DNA of 64,000 nucleotides, from contig NZ_CP072014.1 in assembly GCF_017603825.1 (NCBI RefSeq), positions 3,906,001 to 3,970,000 on the forward strand, given 5' to 3'. Positions 36,643-44,817 of this stretch are shown in pieces. Position 1 is the stretch's first letter. Each line of letters starts with the position of its first letter. The stretch comes from Arthrobacter crystallopoietes (GTDB lineage: Bacteria > Actinomycetota > Actinomycetes > Actinomycetales > Micrococcaceae). The notes beneath the pieces were generated by a model. That model saw only the letters and a list, made by a program, of their open reading frames with translations, did no database searches and had not been told where the DNA came from. A program made the translations under genes and the position numbers.

Positions 36643-37284
36643 ATGGATTTTTCCTCTGCCCAGCTTTACCTTTGCACCGACGCGCGCCGTGACCGCGGGG
36701 ACTTCGAGCAGTTCCTCGATGCTGCCTACTCCGGCGGCGTGGACATCATCCAGTTGCGGGACAAGTCCCTCGATGCCGCCGAAGAGCTGGAGTTGCTCGG
36801 CGTGCTTGCCGACGTTGCCGCCCGGCATTCAAAGCCGTGGTCCGTCAACGACAGGGCGGACCTGGCTGCAGTGGCCGGGGCACCGGTCTTCCACGTCGGC
36901 CAGCAGGACCTTCCGCCGGCCGCGGCCCGGTCCGTGCTCGGGCCCGCTGCCGCCATCGGCCGCTCCACCCACACTCCGGAACAGGCATCAGCCGCCATGG
37001 CCGATGAGGCCCTGGACTATTTCTGCACCGGGCCGCTGTGGGCCACCCCGACCAAGCCGGGCAGGGCCGCCGTCGGTCTTCAGCTGGTGGAGTTTACTGC
37101 CGCCCGGCAGGCTCAGACTGGTTCCGGCAAGCGGTGGTTCGCCATTGGCGGCATCGATCTGGACAACATCGGGCAGGTAGTGGAGGCCGGGGCCAAACGC
37201 GTCGTCGTCGTTCGCGCCGTCACCGATGCCGACGATCCGGCCGAGGCCGCCCGGGCGCTGAAGTCCGCGCTGCCGCCCTTGTAA
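36643..37284 (+). CDS. thiE: Thiamine-phosphate synthase ThiE
   Basis: 213-residue TIM-barrel enzyme that couples hydroxymethylpyrimidine pyrophosphate with thiazole phosphate. [20 protein letters not shown] (diphosphate site), [29 protein letters not shown] and [12 protein letters not shown] are family motifs. ATG 36643 ([10 protein letters not shown]) is chosen; ATG 36631 would add four residues. It diverges from thiO, so its promoter overlaps the riboswitch region on the other strand. No riboswitch is seen on its own transcript. Confidence 0.93.
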   Translation: MDFSSAQLYLCTDARRDRGDFEQFLDAAYSGGVDIIQLRDKSLDAAEELELLGVLADVAARHSKPWSVNDRADLAAVAGAPVFHVGQQDLPPAAARSVLGPAAAIGRSTHTPEQASAAMADEALDYFCTGPLWATPTKPGRAAVGLQLVEFTAARQAQTGSGKRWFAIGGIDLDNIGQVVEAGAKRVVVVRAVTDADDPAEAARALKSALPPL

Positions 37285-37316
37285 CCCCCTGTTCGGCCGG
37301 CCGGTGGCGTGAACGT

Positions 37317-38024
37317 TCAGGCGGTCAGGCCCAGGGCATTCATCCGGCGGGAATGGTTCCGGGTCAGTTCCGCGAAGAGCTCCGCGGTGACCGCCTGCTG
37401 GGAGGCCGGTTCATCCAGTCCCAGCAGGGCGCCCAGGAAAGCCCGCTCGATACCGATGCGCTGCGCCTGCGTCAACGCCTCGCCGACTAGCCGCCGACCC
37501 CACAGGGCCAGCCTCGAGGCCAGCCGCTCGTCATGCTCGAGCGCCCTGCGCAGCCGTGTGGTCAGCAGGGCCAACTGGTCTCCGTTTTCCTTGATCCTGG
37601 ACACGAGCGCCCGGGTATCCGGATCCAGCCGGTCGGCGATCGCACGGTAGAAATCTCCAGAAACGGCATCGGTGACGTACGCCTTCATCAAAGATTCGTA
37701 CCAGTCTCCGGGCCGCGTCCGCTCGTGGAACGCGTCGATCGAAGCCTGAAAAGGCGCCATGGCAACCTGCACGTCGACACCAAGGCGCGCCAGCTCGGCG
37801 CTGACAAGTTCAAAGTGCCCGAATTCGACGACGGCGAGGCGCCCGAGATCAGCGCGGTCTTTCAACGTCGGCGAGAAACGGGCGTCCGAGGAGAACCGCT
37901 CGAAGGCGGACAACTCGCCGTAGGCCATGACGCCGTACAGATCAACGACATGCTGCAGATGTTCCGCTCCGGTCCCGTTGCTGGCGGCTGGACGATCTGT
38001 GGGGAAGGATCCTTCGGAGCTCAT
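37317..38024 (-). CDS. Ferritin-like fold protein
   Basis: 235-residue helical protein of an actinobacterial ferritin-like family. Possible metal ligands occur in YGELSAFERF (about 33-42) and in the ExxH pattern EFGHFELVSAEL (about 68), with more acidic residues in VTDAVSGDFYRAIADRL. Members resemble the MiaE hydroxylase fold, but the reaction is unknown. In mycobacteria an equivalent gene lies between the TetR/DUF3107 genes and a DEAD-box helicase gene; here the thi genes and the RNB gene are inserted around it. Start is ATG 38024, after AGGG. Confidence 0.75.
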   Translation of the reverse strand: MSSEGSFPTDRPAASNGTGAEHLQHVVDLYGVMAYGELSAFERFSSDARFSPTLKDRADLGRLAVVEFGHFELVSAELARLGVDVQVAMAPFQASIDAFHERTRPGDWYESLMKAYVTDAVSGDFYRAIADRLDPDTRALVSRIKENGDQLALLTTRLRRALEHDERLASRLALWGRRLVGEALTQAQRIGIERAFLGALLGLDEPASQQAVTAELFAELTRNHSRRMNALGLTA

Positions 38025-38075
38025 GAGCACTACCCTAACGCCCCACCTGTGTCGCTGTGGCGATAGGCTGGGCCT

Positions 38076-39560
38076 GTGCCGTATTCACACGTTGACGCCA
38101 GAGTTAATGAATCACAGCATCTGCTCGCCCGCGTGCTGAAGGAACTGCGCAGTGAGCTGGAACTTCCCGCGGCGTTCAGCCCTTCGGTCATTGCAGAGGC
38201 CGAAAAGGCCGTGGCGGAGCAGTCCATGCCTGCCGTGGACCTGACCGGGCTGGACTTCGTCACCATCGACCCACCGAGCTCCACTGACCTGGACCAAGCG
38301 ATGTACATCGAGCGCGACGGCGAGGGCTACCGGCTCTGGTATGCCATCGCCGATGTTCCCGCTTTTGTTGCTCCCGGTGGTGAACTAGATGCTGAGACGC
38401 GACGGCGCGGCCAGACCATATACGCTCCCGATGGACGCATTCCGCTGCACCCGCCGGTGATCAGCGAAGACGCCGGCAGCCTCCTCCCGGACCAGGACCG
38501 CAGCGCGTTCGTGTGGGAATTCGAGCTCGACGCCGCAGCGGTCGTCAGTACGGTGTCGCTGCGCCGGGCAAGAATGCGCAGCCGGGCCAAGCTGAACTAT
38601 GAACAGGTCCAGCAGGACATTGATTCCGGCGAGGCGCCGGTCTATCTGCAGCTGCTCAAAGAAGTAGGGCTCAAGCGCATCGAGTTGGAGCGGCAGCGCG
38701 GCGGCGCAAGCCTGAACCTGCCGGATGAGGAAATAGCCCATGACGGGCGCCATTACTTCATCGTGGCTCGGCCGGCACGGCCGGTCGAGGACTGGAACGC
38801 CCAGATTTCGCTGATGACCGGCATGGCAGCAGCGGAAATCATGCTCGAGGGCAAGGTAGGGATCCTGCGCACCATGCCCGCTCCGGACGGGGAGTCGGAA
38901 GCCCGCTTCCGCCGCCAGACCAAGGCTCTGGGCCACCCCTGGCCGGAGGGAATTGCGTACGGCGAATATCTGCGCGGCCTCGACACCGCGGATCCGAAAC
39001 AACTGGCATTGATGAACGCCGCCGGATCGCTGTTCCGCGGCGCCGGCTACACGCCGTTCGACGGCGAGGTGCCGCAGGAGCAGACTCAGGCCGCGATCGC
39101 TGCAGCCTATGCCCACACCACCGCACCGCTGCGCCGTCTGGTGGACCGCTTCGTCCTCGTCATCTGCGAGGCGTTGTGTGCAAGGACCGAAGTGCCCAAC
39201 TGGGCCCGGCAGGCCTTACCGCTACTCCCCCAGCTGATGGCTGCCTCGGACCAGCTGTCCGGACGGCTGGAACGTGCGGCGCTGGACGCGGTGGAAGCGG
39301 CCCTGCTCAGCCACCGGGTGGGTGAGGAATTCGACGCCGTGGTGATATCGGCCCGCAATTCCAATAACCACTCCAACCATAATTCCAATGGAAATGGCCA
39401 TAAGGATGCCGTCCCGCACGGCACTATCCAGATCAGTGATCCGGCTGTCAGTGCGCGTTGCGACGGCGAACTGCAGGCCGGCACAGCCATCAGGGCCCGT
39501 CTGGTCGAGGCCGATATCGAGAAGCGCACTGTCCGATTCGAGCTGATCATCCCGGCCTGA
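38076..39560 (+). CDS. RNB domain ribonuclease (RNase II/R catalytic domain)
   Basis: 494-residue exoribonuclease-like protein. The RNB core starts with FVTIDPPSSTDLDQAM (about 61-76), holding the catalytic aspartates. It ends with YAHTTAPLRRLVDRF (about 346-360), the usual HxTSPxRR block. It lacks the N-terminal cold-shock and the usual C-terminal S1 domain, so it is shorter than RNase II/R. An Asn/His/Gly-rich insert (about 427-443) breaks the C-terminal region. It diverges from the ferritin-like gene. Confidence 0.88.
   Translation: MPYSHVDARVNESQHLLARVLKELRSELELPAAFSPSVIAEAEKAVAEQSMPAVDLTGLDFVTIDPPSSTDLDQAMYIERDGEGYRLWYAIADVPAFVAPGGELDAETRRRGQTIYAPDGRIPLHPPVISEDAGSLLPDQDRSAFVWEFELDAAAVVSTVSLRRARMRSRAKLNYEQVQQDIDSGEAPVYLQLLKEVGLKRIELERQRGGASLNLPDEEIAHDGRHYFIVARPARPVEDWNAQISLMTGMAAAEIMLEGKVGILRTMPAPDGESEARFRRQTKALGHPWPEGIAYGEYLRGLDTADPKQLALMNAAGSLFRGAGYTPFDGEVPQEQTQAAIAAAYAHTTAPLRRLVDRFVLVICEALCARTEVPNWARQALPLLPQLMAASDQLSGRLERAALDAVEAALLSHRVGEEFDAVVISARNSNNHSNHNSNGNGHKDAVPHGTIQISDPAVSARCDGELQAGTAIRARLVEADIEKRTVRFELIIPA
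39355..39408 (+). repeat. AT-rich low-complexity segment encoding an Asn/His-rich insert
   Basis: Inside the RNB gene a short stretch repeats AATTCCAA-like units and codes for an Asn/Ser/His/Gly run. Its base composition is clearly poorer in GC than the flanking codons. It probably arose by slippage and encodes a flexible linker. Confidence 0.6.
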
Positions 39561-39859
39561 GCGGTCCGTCCATCCGCGCCGCGGAGCCAGCCCGGGAGAC
39601 GATTTGGTGTCAGCCGGTAGACTGGTCACTGTAGAACTGGATGCCCGGTCGTTGATTGTTAGTAAATTCATCAACAGGTCCGCACCTACGCGATCTTTAA
39701 CCCGCCGGCATGGCCATGATGGCTTGCACCGGCACGCAGTTGTTAGCCCGCGATCGGCTTCCACTGGCTGCGTCACGCAACCGGACAGTTCCGCACGGCC
39801 GCCAGATGGCCGTGTCGTTGAGCACCGGGGCCCAGGCGCCTTATTTGAATGGTATTTAA
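39561..39859 (+). promoter_or_regulatory. Long leader region of the DEAD-box helicase gene
   Basis: 299 bases without a supported gene. The stretch 39650-39700 is AT-richer than its surroundings and is a candidate promoter area. Near the end, ATG 39849 opens a four-codon frame (MVFN) whose TGA overlaps the TTG start of the helicase (TTGA). Long leaders are common before cold-shock DEAD-box genes, where they govern expression. No Rfam-type motif is recognised by eye. Confidence 0.5.
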
Positions 39860-41578
39860 TTGAACACTGAGAATTCCCTCGTGGACCAGAACAACCTGCT
39901 CCATGCGGAAAACAGCCTTGAAGAAATCGAAGTCGAGGCAAGCCTCGCTTCCGATGAACGTCCGCACGAGATTCCGCAGCAGACCTTCGCCGATTTCAAC
40001 GTCCGCGCCGACATCGTGCGCTCCCTCTTCGACGCCGGCATCACGCACCCTTTCCCGATCCAGTCCATGACCCTGCCCGTGGCGCTCGACGGCCATGACA
40101 TCATCGGCCAGGCCAAGACCGGTACCGGCAAGACGCTGGGTTTCGGCATTCCCGCGCTGCAGCGCGTTGTCGGCCCTGAAGACGACGGTTATGACAAACT
40201 GCCCGTCCCCGGCGCCCCGCAGGCCCTCGTCATCGTTCCGACCCGCGAGCTGGCCGTGCAGGTGGCCAAGGACCTCACCACCGCTTCGCGCCACCGCAAT
40301 GCGCGCATCGCCACCATCTATGGCGGCAGGGCCTATGAGCCGCAGACCGAGATGCTGGCCAAGGGTGTCGAAGTGGTTGTGGGAACTCCGGGACGCCTGA
40401 TTGACTTGCACCGGCAGCGCCACCTGAACCTGAAGAACGTGCGCATCGTAATCCTCGACGAGGCGGATGAAATGCTGGATCTAGGCTTCCTGCCCGATGT
40501 GGAAACGCTGATCGCCGCCACCCCTGCCATCCGGCAGACCATGCTCTTCTCAGCCACCATGCCCGGCCCCGTCGTCGCCATGGCGCGGCGCTACATGACC
40601 CAGCCGACGCACATCCGCGCCGCTGACCCGGACGATGAGGGCATCACCAAGAAAGACATCCGCCAGGTCATCTACCGTGCGCACAACCTGGACAAGACCG
40701 AGGTTGTCTCGCGAATCCTGCAGTCCCGCGGCCGCGGCCGGACGATCATTTTCACGAAGACCAAGCGCACCGCTGCCAAGGTCTCCGAAGAACTGATTGA
40801 CCGCGGTTTCGCCGCCGGCGCCATCCACGGCGACTTGGGCCAGGGCGCCCGTGAACAGGCGCTGCGTGCCTTCCGCAGCGACAAGGTGGATGTGCTCGTC
40901 GCCACCGACGTCGCTGCCCGCGGTATCGACGTCGACGACGTCACCCACGTAATCAACTACCAGTGCCCGGAAGACGAGAAGACCTACCTGCACCGTGTGG
41001 GCCGCACCGGCCGTGCTGGCAACAAGGGCACCGCGGTCACGTTCGTGGACTGGGACGATGTTCCCCGCTGGGGCCTGATCAACAAGGCTCTGGGCCTGGA
41101 CCAGCCGGAGCCGGTAGAAACCTACTCCTCATCGCCGCACCTGTACACGGATCTGGACATTCCCGAGGGTACCAAGGGTCGCCTGCCCCGCAACCAGCGC
41201 AAGCTCGCCGGCATCGACGCCGAGGAGCTTGAAGACCTGGGCGAAACCGGTAAGAAGCATGGCGGGCGTGATTCCGGCCGCCAGGGCGGACGTGGTTCCG
41301 AACGTGGTGGCAGCCGCGGCCGCGGCGAAGGCCGTTCCGACGCCGGATCCCGCACAGCAGCCGAACCGTCGGACGGACCCCGACGGCGCCGCCGTCGTTC
41401 TTCCGAAACCGAAGATGCTGCCGGCCGTACGGCCGCCGAGCGTCCGGCCCAGGCCGAGAACACCGCCAAGACCGAGGGTGAGAGCGTTCGTCCGCGCCGC
41501 AGCCGCAGCCGTACCCGGCGGCGCAACGGCGAAGTGGTTAGTTCGCCGGAAACCTCCGGCGCCGGTAACGCGGAATAA
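39860..41578 (+). CDS. DEAD-box ATP-dependent RNA helicase (RhlE/CsdA type)
   Basis: 572-residue RNA helicase. Q motif THPFPIQSMTLP, motif I AKTGTGKT, Ia PTRELAVQ, II DEAD (VILDEADEMLDLGF), III SAT, V DVAARGIDVDDVTH and VI HRVGRTGRAG are all present within about 30-400. The C-terminal 150 residues are Arg/Gly/Ser-rich with RG repeats and a basic end, a typical RNA-binding tail. The start is taken as TTG 39860; GTG 39881 is possible, and both lack a clear ribosome site. Likely roles are ribosome assembly and RNA decay, perhaps with the RNB nuclease just upstream. Confidence 0.93.
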   Translation: MNTENSLVDQNNLLHAENSLEEIEVEASLASDERPHEIPQQTFADFNVRADIVRSLFDAGITHPFPIQSMTLPVALDGHDIIGQAKTGTGKTLGFGIPALQRVVGPEDDGYDKLPVPGAPQALVIVPTRELAVQVAKDLTTASRHRNARIATIYGGRAYEPQTEMLAKGVEVVVGTPGRLIDLHRQRHLNLKNVRIVILDEADEMLDLGFLPDVETLIAATPAIRQTMLFSATMPGPVVAMARRYMTQPTHIRAADPDDEGITKKDIRQVIYRAHNLDKTEVVSRILQSRGRGRTIIFTKTKRTAAKVSEELIDRGFAAGAIHGDLGQGAREQALRAFRSDKVDVLVATDVAARGIDVDDVTHVINYQCPEDEKTYLHRVGRTGRAGNKGTAVTFVDWDDVPRWGLINKALGLDQPEPVETYSSSPHLYTDLDIPEGTKGRLPRNQRKLAGIDAEELEDLGETGKKHGGRDSGRQGGRGSERGGSRGRGEGRSDAGSRTAAEPSDGPRRRRRRSSETEDAAGRTAAERPAQAENTAKTEGESVRPRRSRSRTRRRNGEVVSSPETSGAGNAE

Positions 41579-41616
41579 CCGGCAGTAGCGGACGAGAAAA
41601 GGCTACCGCTTCAGTT

Positions 41617-42522
41617 ATGACGGAGACTGTCTCCGGGCCCGGGCCCGGTTCTTTGTGGTCGCCGGACGGCAGCAATCTGGTGGTGCACGCGGACAACGCG
41701 GAGTTCCTGCCGACGCTGCCGGACGGCGCCTTCACGCTCATCTACGTCGATCCCCCGTTTAATACCGGTCGGTCCCAGCGCCGGCAGCAGCTATCCATGG
41801 TCCGGAGCGTCGACGGCGAGGGAGACCGGGTGGGCTTCCAGGGCCGCTCCTACCAGACCATCAAGGGCATGCTCTCCAGCTACGACGATGCCTTCGACGA
41901 CTACTGGTCCTTCCTCGAGCCCAGACTGGCCGAGGCATGGCGGCTGCTCGCCGACGACGGCACACTGTACCTGCACCTGGACTACCGCGAGGTGCACTAC
42001 GCAAAGGTGCTGCTGGATGCCCTGTTTGGCCGCGAGTCCTTCCTGAACGAAATCATCTGGGCCTACGACTACGGCGGCCGTGCGAAGAACCGCTGGCCCG
42101 CCAAGCACGACAACATCCTGGTCTATGTGAAAAACCCCCGCACCTACCACTTCGACAACGCCGAGGTGGACCGCGAGCCTTATATGGCTCCGGGCCTGGT
42201 CACCGCGGAAAAGGCAGCCCGAGGCAAACTTCCCACGGATGTCTGGTGGCATACCATCGTGTCCCCGACAGGCAAGGAAAAGACCGGCTACCCCACGCAG
42301 AAGCCCGAGGGCCTGCTCCGGCGCGTTGTGGCCGCCAGCAGCCGCAAAGACGACTGGGTACTGGACTTCTTTGCCGGTTCGGGTACCCTCGGCGCCGTGG
42401 CGGGGCAGCTGGGACGGCGCTTTGTCTGCGTGGACCAGAACCCGCAGGCGATCGAAGTCATGGACAAGCGTCTCTCGCCCCAGGCCTCTGTTGTTCGCTT
42501 TGGAACGGCAGCTGCACCTTAG
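41617..42522 (+). CDS. Orphan site-specific DNA methyltransferase (beta class, N4/N6)
   Basis: 301-residue amino-methyltransferase. The catalytic motif IV reads YVDPPFNTG (about 45-53), and motif I comes later as DFFAGSGTLGAVAGQ (about 250). This order defines the beta class. A target-recognition part lies between (about 60-220), including AYDYGGRAKNRWPAKHDN. No restriction enzyme, specificity subunit or second methylase is nearby, so it is an orphan that may mark DNA for regulation or repair. It follows the helicase by 38 bases and ends at a strong terminator. Confidence 0.87.
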   Translation: MTETVSGPGPGSLWSPDGSNLVVHADNAEFLPTLPDGAFTLIYVDPPFNTGRSQRRQQLSMVRSVDGEGDRVGFQGRSYQTIKGMLSSYDDAFDDYWSFLEPRLAEAWRLLADDGTLYLHLDYREVHYAKVLLDALFGRESFLNEIIWAYDYGGRAKNRWPAKHDNILVYVKNPRTYHFDNAEVDREPYMAPGLVTAEKAARGKLPTDVWWHTIVSPTGKEKTGYPTQKPEGLLRRVVAASSRKDDWVLDFFAGSGTLGAVAGQLGRRFVCVDQNPQAIEVMDKRLSPQASVVRFGTAAAP

Positions 42523-42560
42523 GGCCTAAACATCCGCTGTCCTGCACGCCGCAGGCAGAA

Positions 42561-42604
42561 CAAAGGCGGCCGGACAGTTCATTGAAACTGTCCGGCCGCC
42601 TTTG
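42561..42604 (+). terminator. 19-bp intrinsic-type terminator after the DNA methyltransferase
   Basis: Bases 42561-42579 pair perfectly with 42586-42604 around a six-base loop. The ends are AAA and TTT, so on either strand a short U run follows the GC stem. It serves the plus-strand methylase and the convergent symporter pair. Confidence 0.88.
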
Positions 42605-42619
42605 TTGGCATCGGGTCGC

Positions 42620-42751
42620 TTAGATGATGGTGCGACCCTCTCTACGAGCCTCGGCCCAGTCGCGGAAGAAGCCCTTGCAGATCATGAACAGGGTTCCGCC
42701 GACGATCACCGGCCACATCAGTACATAAATGGTCAAAAGGATGGTTTCCAT
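42620..42751 (-). CDS. Small membrane subunit of the sodium:solute symporter
   Basis: 43-residue protein METILLTIYVLMWPVIVG... with one transmembrane segment (about 4-26) and a charged end (RDWAEARREGRTII). GGAGAG is well placed before the ATG. It starts 11 bases after the stop of the symporter gene on the same strand. A family called putative transporter small subunit is known beside sodium:solute symporters and fits size and pattern. It probably stabilises or tunes the transporter. The terminator lies just downstream. Confidence 0.85.
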   Translation of the reverse strand: METILLTIYVLMWPVIVGGTLFMICKGFFRDWAEARREGRTII

Positions 42752-42762
42752 TGATCTCTCCT

Positions 42763-44463
42763 TTACTTTCCTGCGCCGCTTGCAGCGGTGCCGGCAGCAG
42801 TAGCGTCGAGCTGCGGCTCCGTCTCGGAATCCGTGTCGTAATCGCCGATGCGCTGCTTGATCAGGGCGAAGTCGAAGTCCTGCTTGCTGCGCGCCGACAT
42901 GGCGTAGCAGATCACGGTACTGACGGCGTAGGCCACCAGCGAACCGGTCAGAACCGTGTAATCATGCAGGAAGCCGATGACGAACGGTGCCGCAACCAAC
43001 GCGCCCAGGGCACCAATGATCCTGGCTGCCTTGAGTCCGAAGAACCCAAAGGACATCAGGCCCAGCACAACGCCGATACCCACCACGGAGACCACGTCGA
43101 AGATGATCCCGGTGGCGCCGTCCATCGGGAACCATTCGAAACGGACCGGGATGAAGACGGCCAGTGCCGCCAGCACCGAAACAGTGAACGCCTTGTTGGT
43201 GACCTTGCCCCAGTAGAAGCTGGCGATCACCGGGAAGACCAGCGCTCCCCACAATGCACCGACGAAGACCAGCAGGTCGAGGATGTTCATCTGTCCGCTG
43301 GCGAAATACAACGCAGCGGCGGTGGCAACGATCATCGAGATGCGGCCAACCATCAGCATGGTCTTCGGGTTGGCGTTGCCCTTGGCGATGTTCTGTCCGT
43401 AGACGTCCGCCATCATGATCGAGGACAATGCGGCCAGATCAGAGTCGGCCGTCGAAGACAGAGCGCCGATGATCATGATCAGGAAGACACCCAGCAGGAT
43501 CGGCCCCAGGTAGGTGGAGGCCATCTGCGGGATCAGGTTATTGGTGTCTCCGCCGGAAGGCGAAATACCAAGGTACAGCGCCATGACGCCGAGCATGCCG
43601 ATACCGATGATGGTGGCTCCATAGCCGACCGTCGCGGTGACGAAGGTCTTCTTGATCAGGTCCTCACGCACTGCAAAGAGCCGCTGGGCGATGGTCTGGT
43701 TGCCGATAGCGTAGGCCAGCACTGCTGCGATGTACGGCGCACCCTGGTTCAGGAACGCATCCGAAGAGAAGAAGTTGGACTGCTGCGGCGTCAGATTTGC
43801 CGCACCCTGGGCAAACATGTCGGGGCCGCCTGCGGAGAAAAAGACCACCGGGATAATAACGACGACGGCGCCAAGCATGGCGACGACCTGGGCAAAGTCC
43901 GTCATCACGGAAGCCCGGAAGCCGGACCACAGCGTGTAGAGCAGCACGCCGGCGGCAATCACAATGATGCCTTGGGAGAAGCTGAACGGTGACAGCAACG
44001 CAATCAGTGCACCGCCGGCGATAAAGTTCGAGGTGAGGCTGATAAGGCTCCCGACGACGTTCGAACCGGCCAGCATGAGCTGGCTGGAACGACCGTGTCG
44101 GGCGTGCATAACCTCAGCGAGCGTGTGGGCTTTTGGCGCCACTTTGCGGATGCGCTTGCCGAAGGGGTAGATGAACAGGATCATCAGTGCACCCCAGAGA
44201 CCATAATGGATCGGTCCCGAAATGCCGTAGGTGTAGCCCGACGTCGCCGAGGCGTACATGGAGGACGCCCAGATCCAGGTCGCCGTCATGCTGGCCGCGG
44301 AAATCCCGAAGCCGACTTTGTTGCCTGCGGTCATGTAACCGTCGGCGTTTTCCTTCTTTTTCCCGATGAGTGTGGACATCAGGAGTGTGCCGCCATAAAA
44401 CAGCACCAACAGCAGGATTACCGTCCAGCCGCTCAGTTGATAGAACTCCGCCTCTGGCGTCAT
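42763..44463 (-). CDS. Sodium:solute symporter family transporter
   Basis: 566-residue membrane protein with about 13 transmembrane helices, of the SSS family. YMTAGNKVGFGISAASMTAT (about 43-62) and WSGFRASVMTDFAQ are family blocks, and the sodium-site region is FLIMIIGALSSTADSDLAAL (about 317-336). The substrate cannot be assigned; urea-, nucleobase- and carboxylate-type members look alike at this level. The hydrophilic C-terminal 40 residues are acidic. The small membrane protein follows in the same transcript. Confidence 0.88.
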   Translation of the reverse strand: MTPEAEFYQLSGWTVILLLVLFYGGTLLMSTLIGKKKENADGYMTAGNKVGFGISAASMTATWIWASSMYASATSGYTYGISGPIHYGLWGALMILFIYPFGKRIRKVAPKAHTLAEVMHARHGRSSQLMLAGSNVVGSLISLTSNFIAGGALIALLSPFSFSQGIIVIAAGVLLYTLWSGFRASVMTDFAQVVAMLGAVVVIIPVVFFSAGGPDMFAQGAANLTPQQSNFFSSDAFLNQGAPYIAAVLAYAIGNQTIAQRLFAVREDLIKKTFVTATVGYGATIIGIGMLGVMALYLGISPSGGDTNNLIPQMASTYLGPILLGVFLIMIIGALSSTADSDLAALSSIMMADVYGQNIAKGNANPKTMLMVGRISMIVATAAALYFASGQMNILDLLVFVGALWGALVFPVIASFYWGKVTNKAFTVSVLAALAVFIPVRFEWFPMDGATGIIFDVVSVVGIGVVLGLMSFGFFGLKAARIIGALGALVAAPFVIGFLHDYTVLTGSLVAYAVSTVICYAMSARSKQDFDFALIKQRIGDYDTDSETEPQLDATAAGTAASGAGK

Positions 44464-44817
44464 TCGTTTCCTCTCCTCATGACAGGCTCACCGGGCACCT
44501 GCCAGATTCAACGCGCGCCGGCCGTCGAGGCTCTATTTCCACGTTTCGTCCGGCGGTTCCTCGTCAAAAAGGCCGCGGACTTCTGAATCCGGTGATGGAT
44601 TCGAGGCGCGCACTCCCGTCCGGCACGACGCCGGACCCAAACAAGCTGCATTCGCTGCAACACACAAAAATGCGGCCGGAATCCGTCCGCGCCGCAAAGG
44701 CAGTGGCTGTTCTTCAGCCGACTACGGGATTAGTAATGCTTCCTACTTGCGCGTTTTCCGGCTCAAAGACATCGGAAGATTGCCACAAGCAAGCATCGTA
44801 CTTTCAATACTTTAGCA
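44464..44817. other. 354-bp intergenic region between the PHP and symporter genes
   Basis: No supported coding sequence. It contains two small stems, 44585-44590 with 44597-44602 (loop GGTGAT) and 44618-44624 with 44630-44636 (loop ACGAC), and an AT-richer part near 44780-44817. The minus-strand symporter promoter should lie in the left half. Nothing else is recognised. Confidence 0.5.

Noticed and set aside
41617..42522. Restriction-modification or phage-defence island
   Set aside because: Only the methyltransferase is present; neighbours are housekeeping genes, and no mobile-element signs or composition shift are seen.
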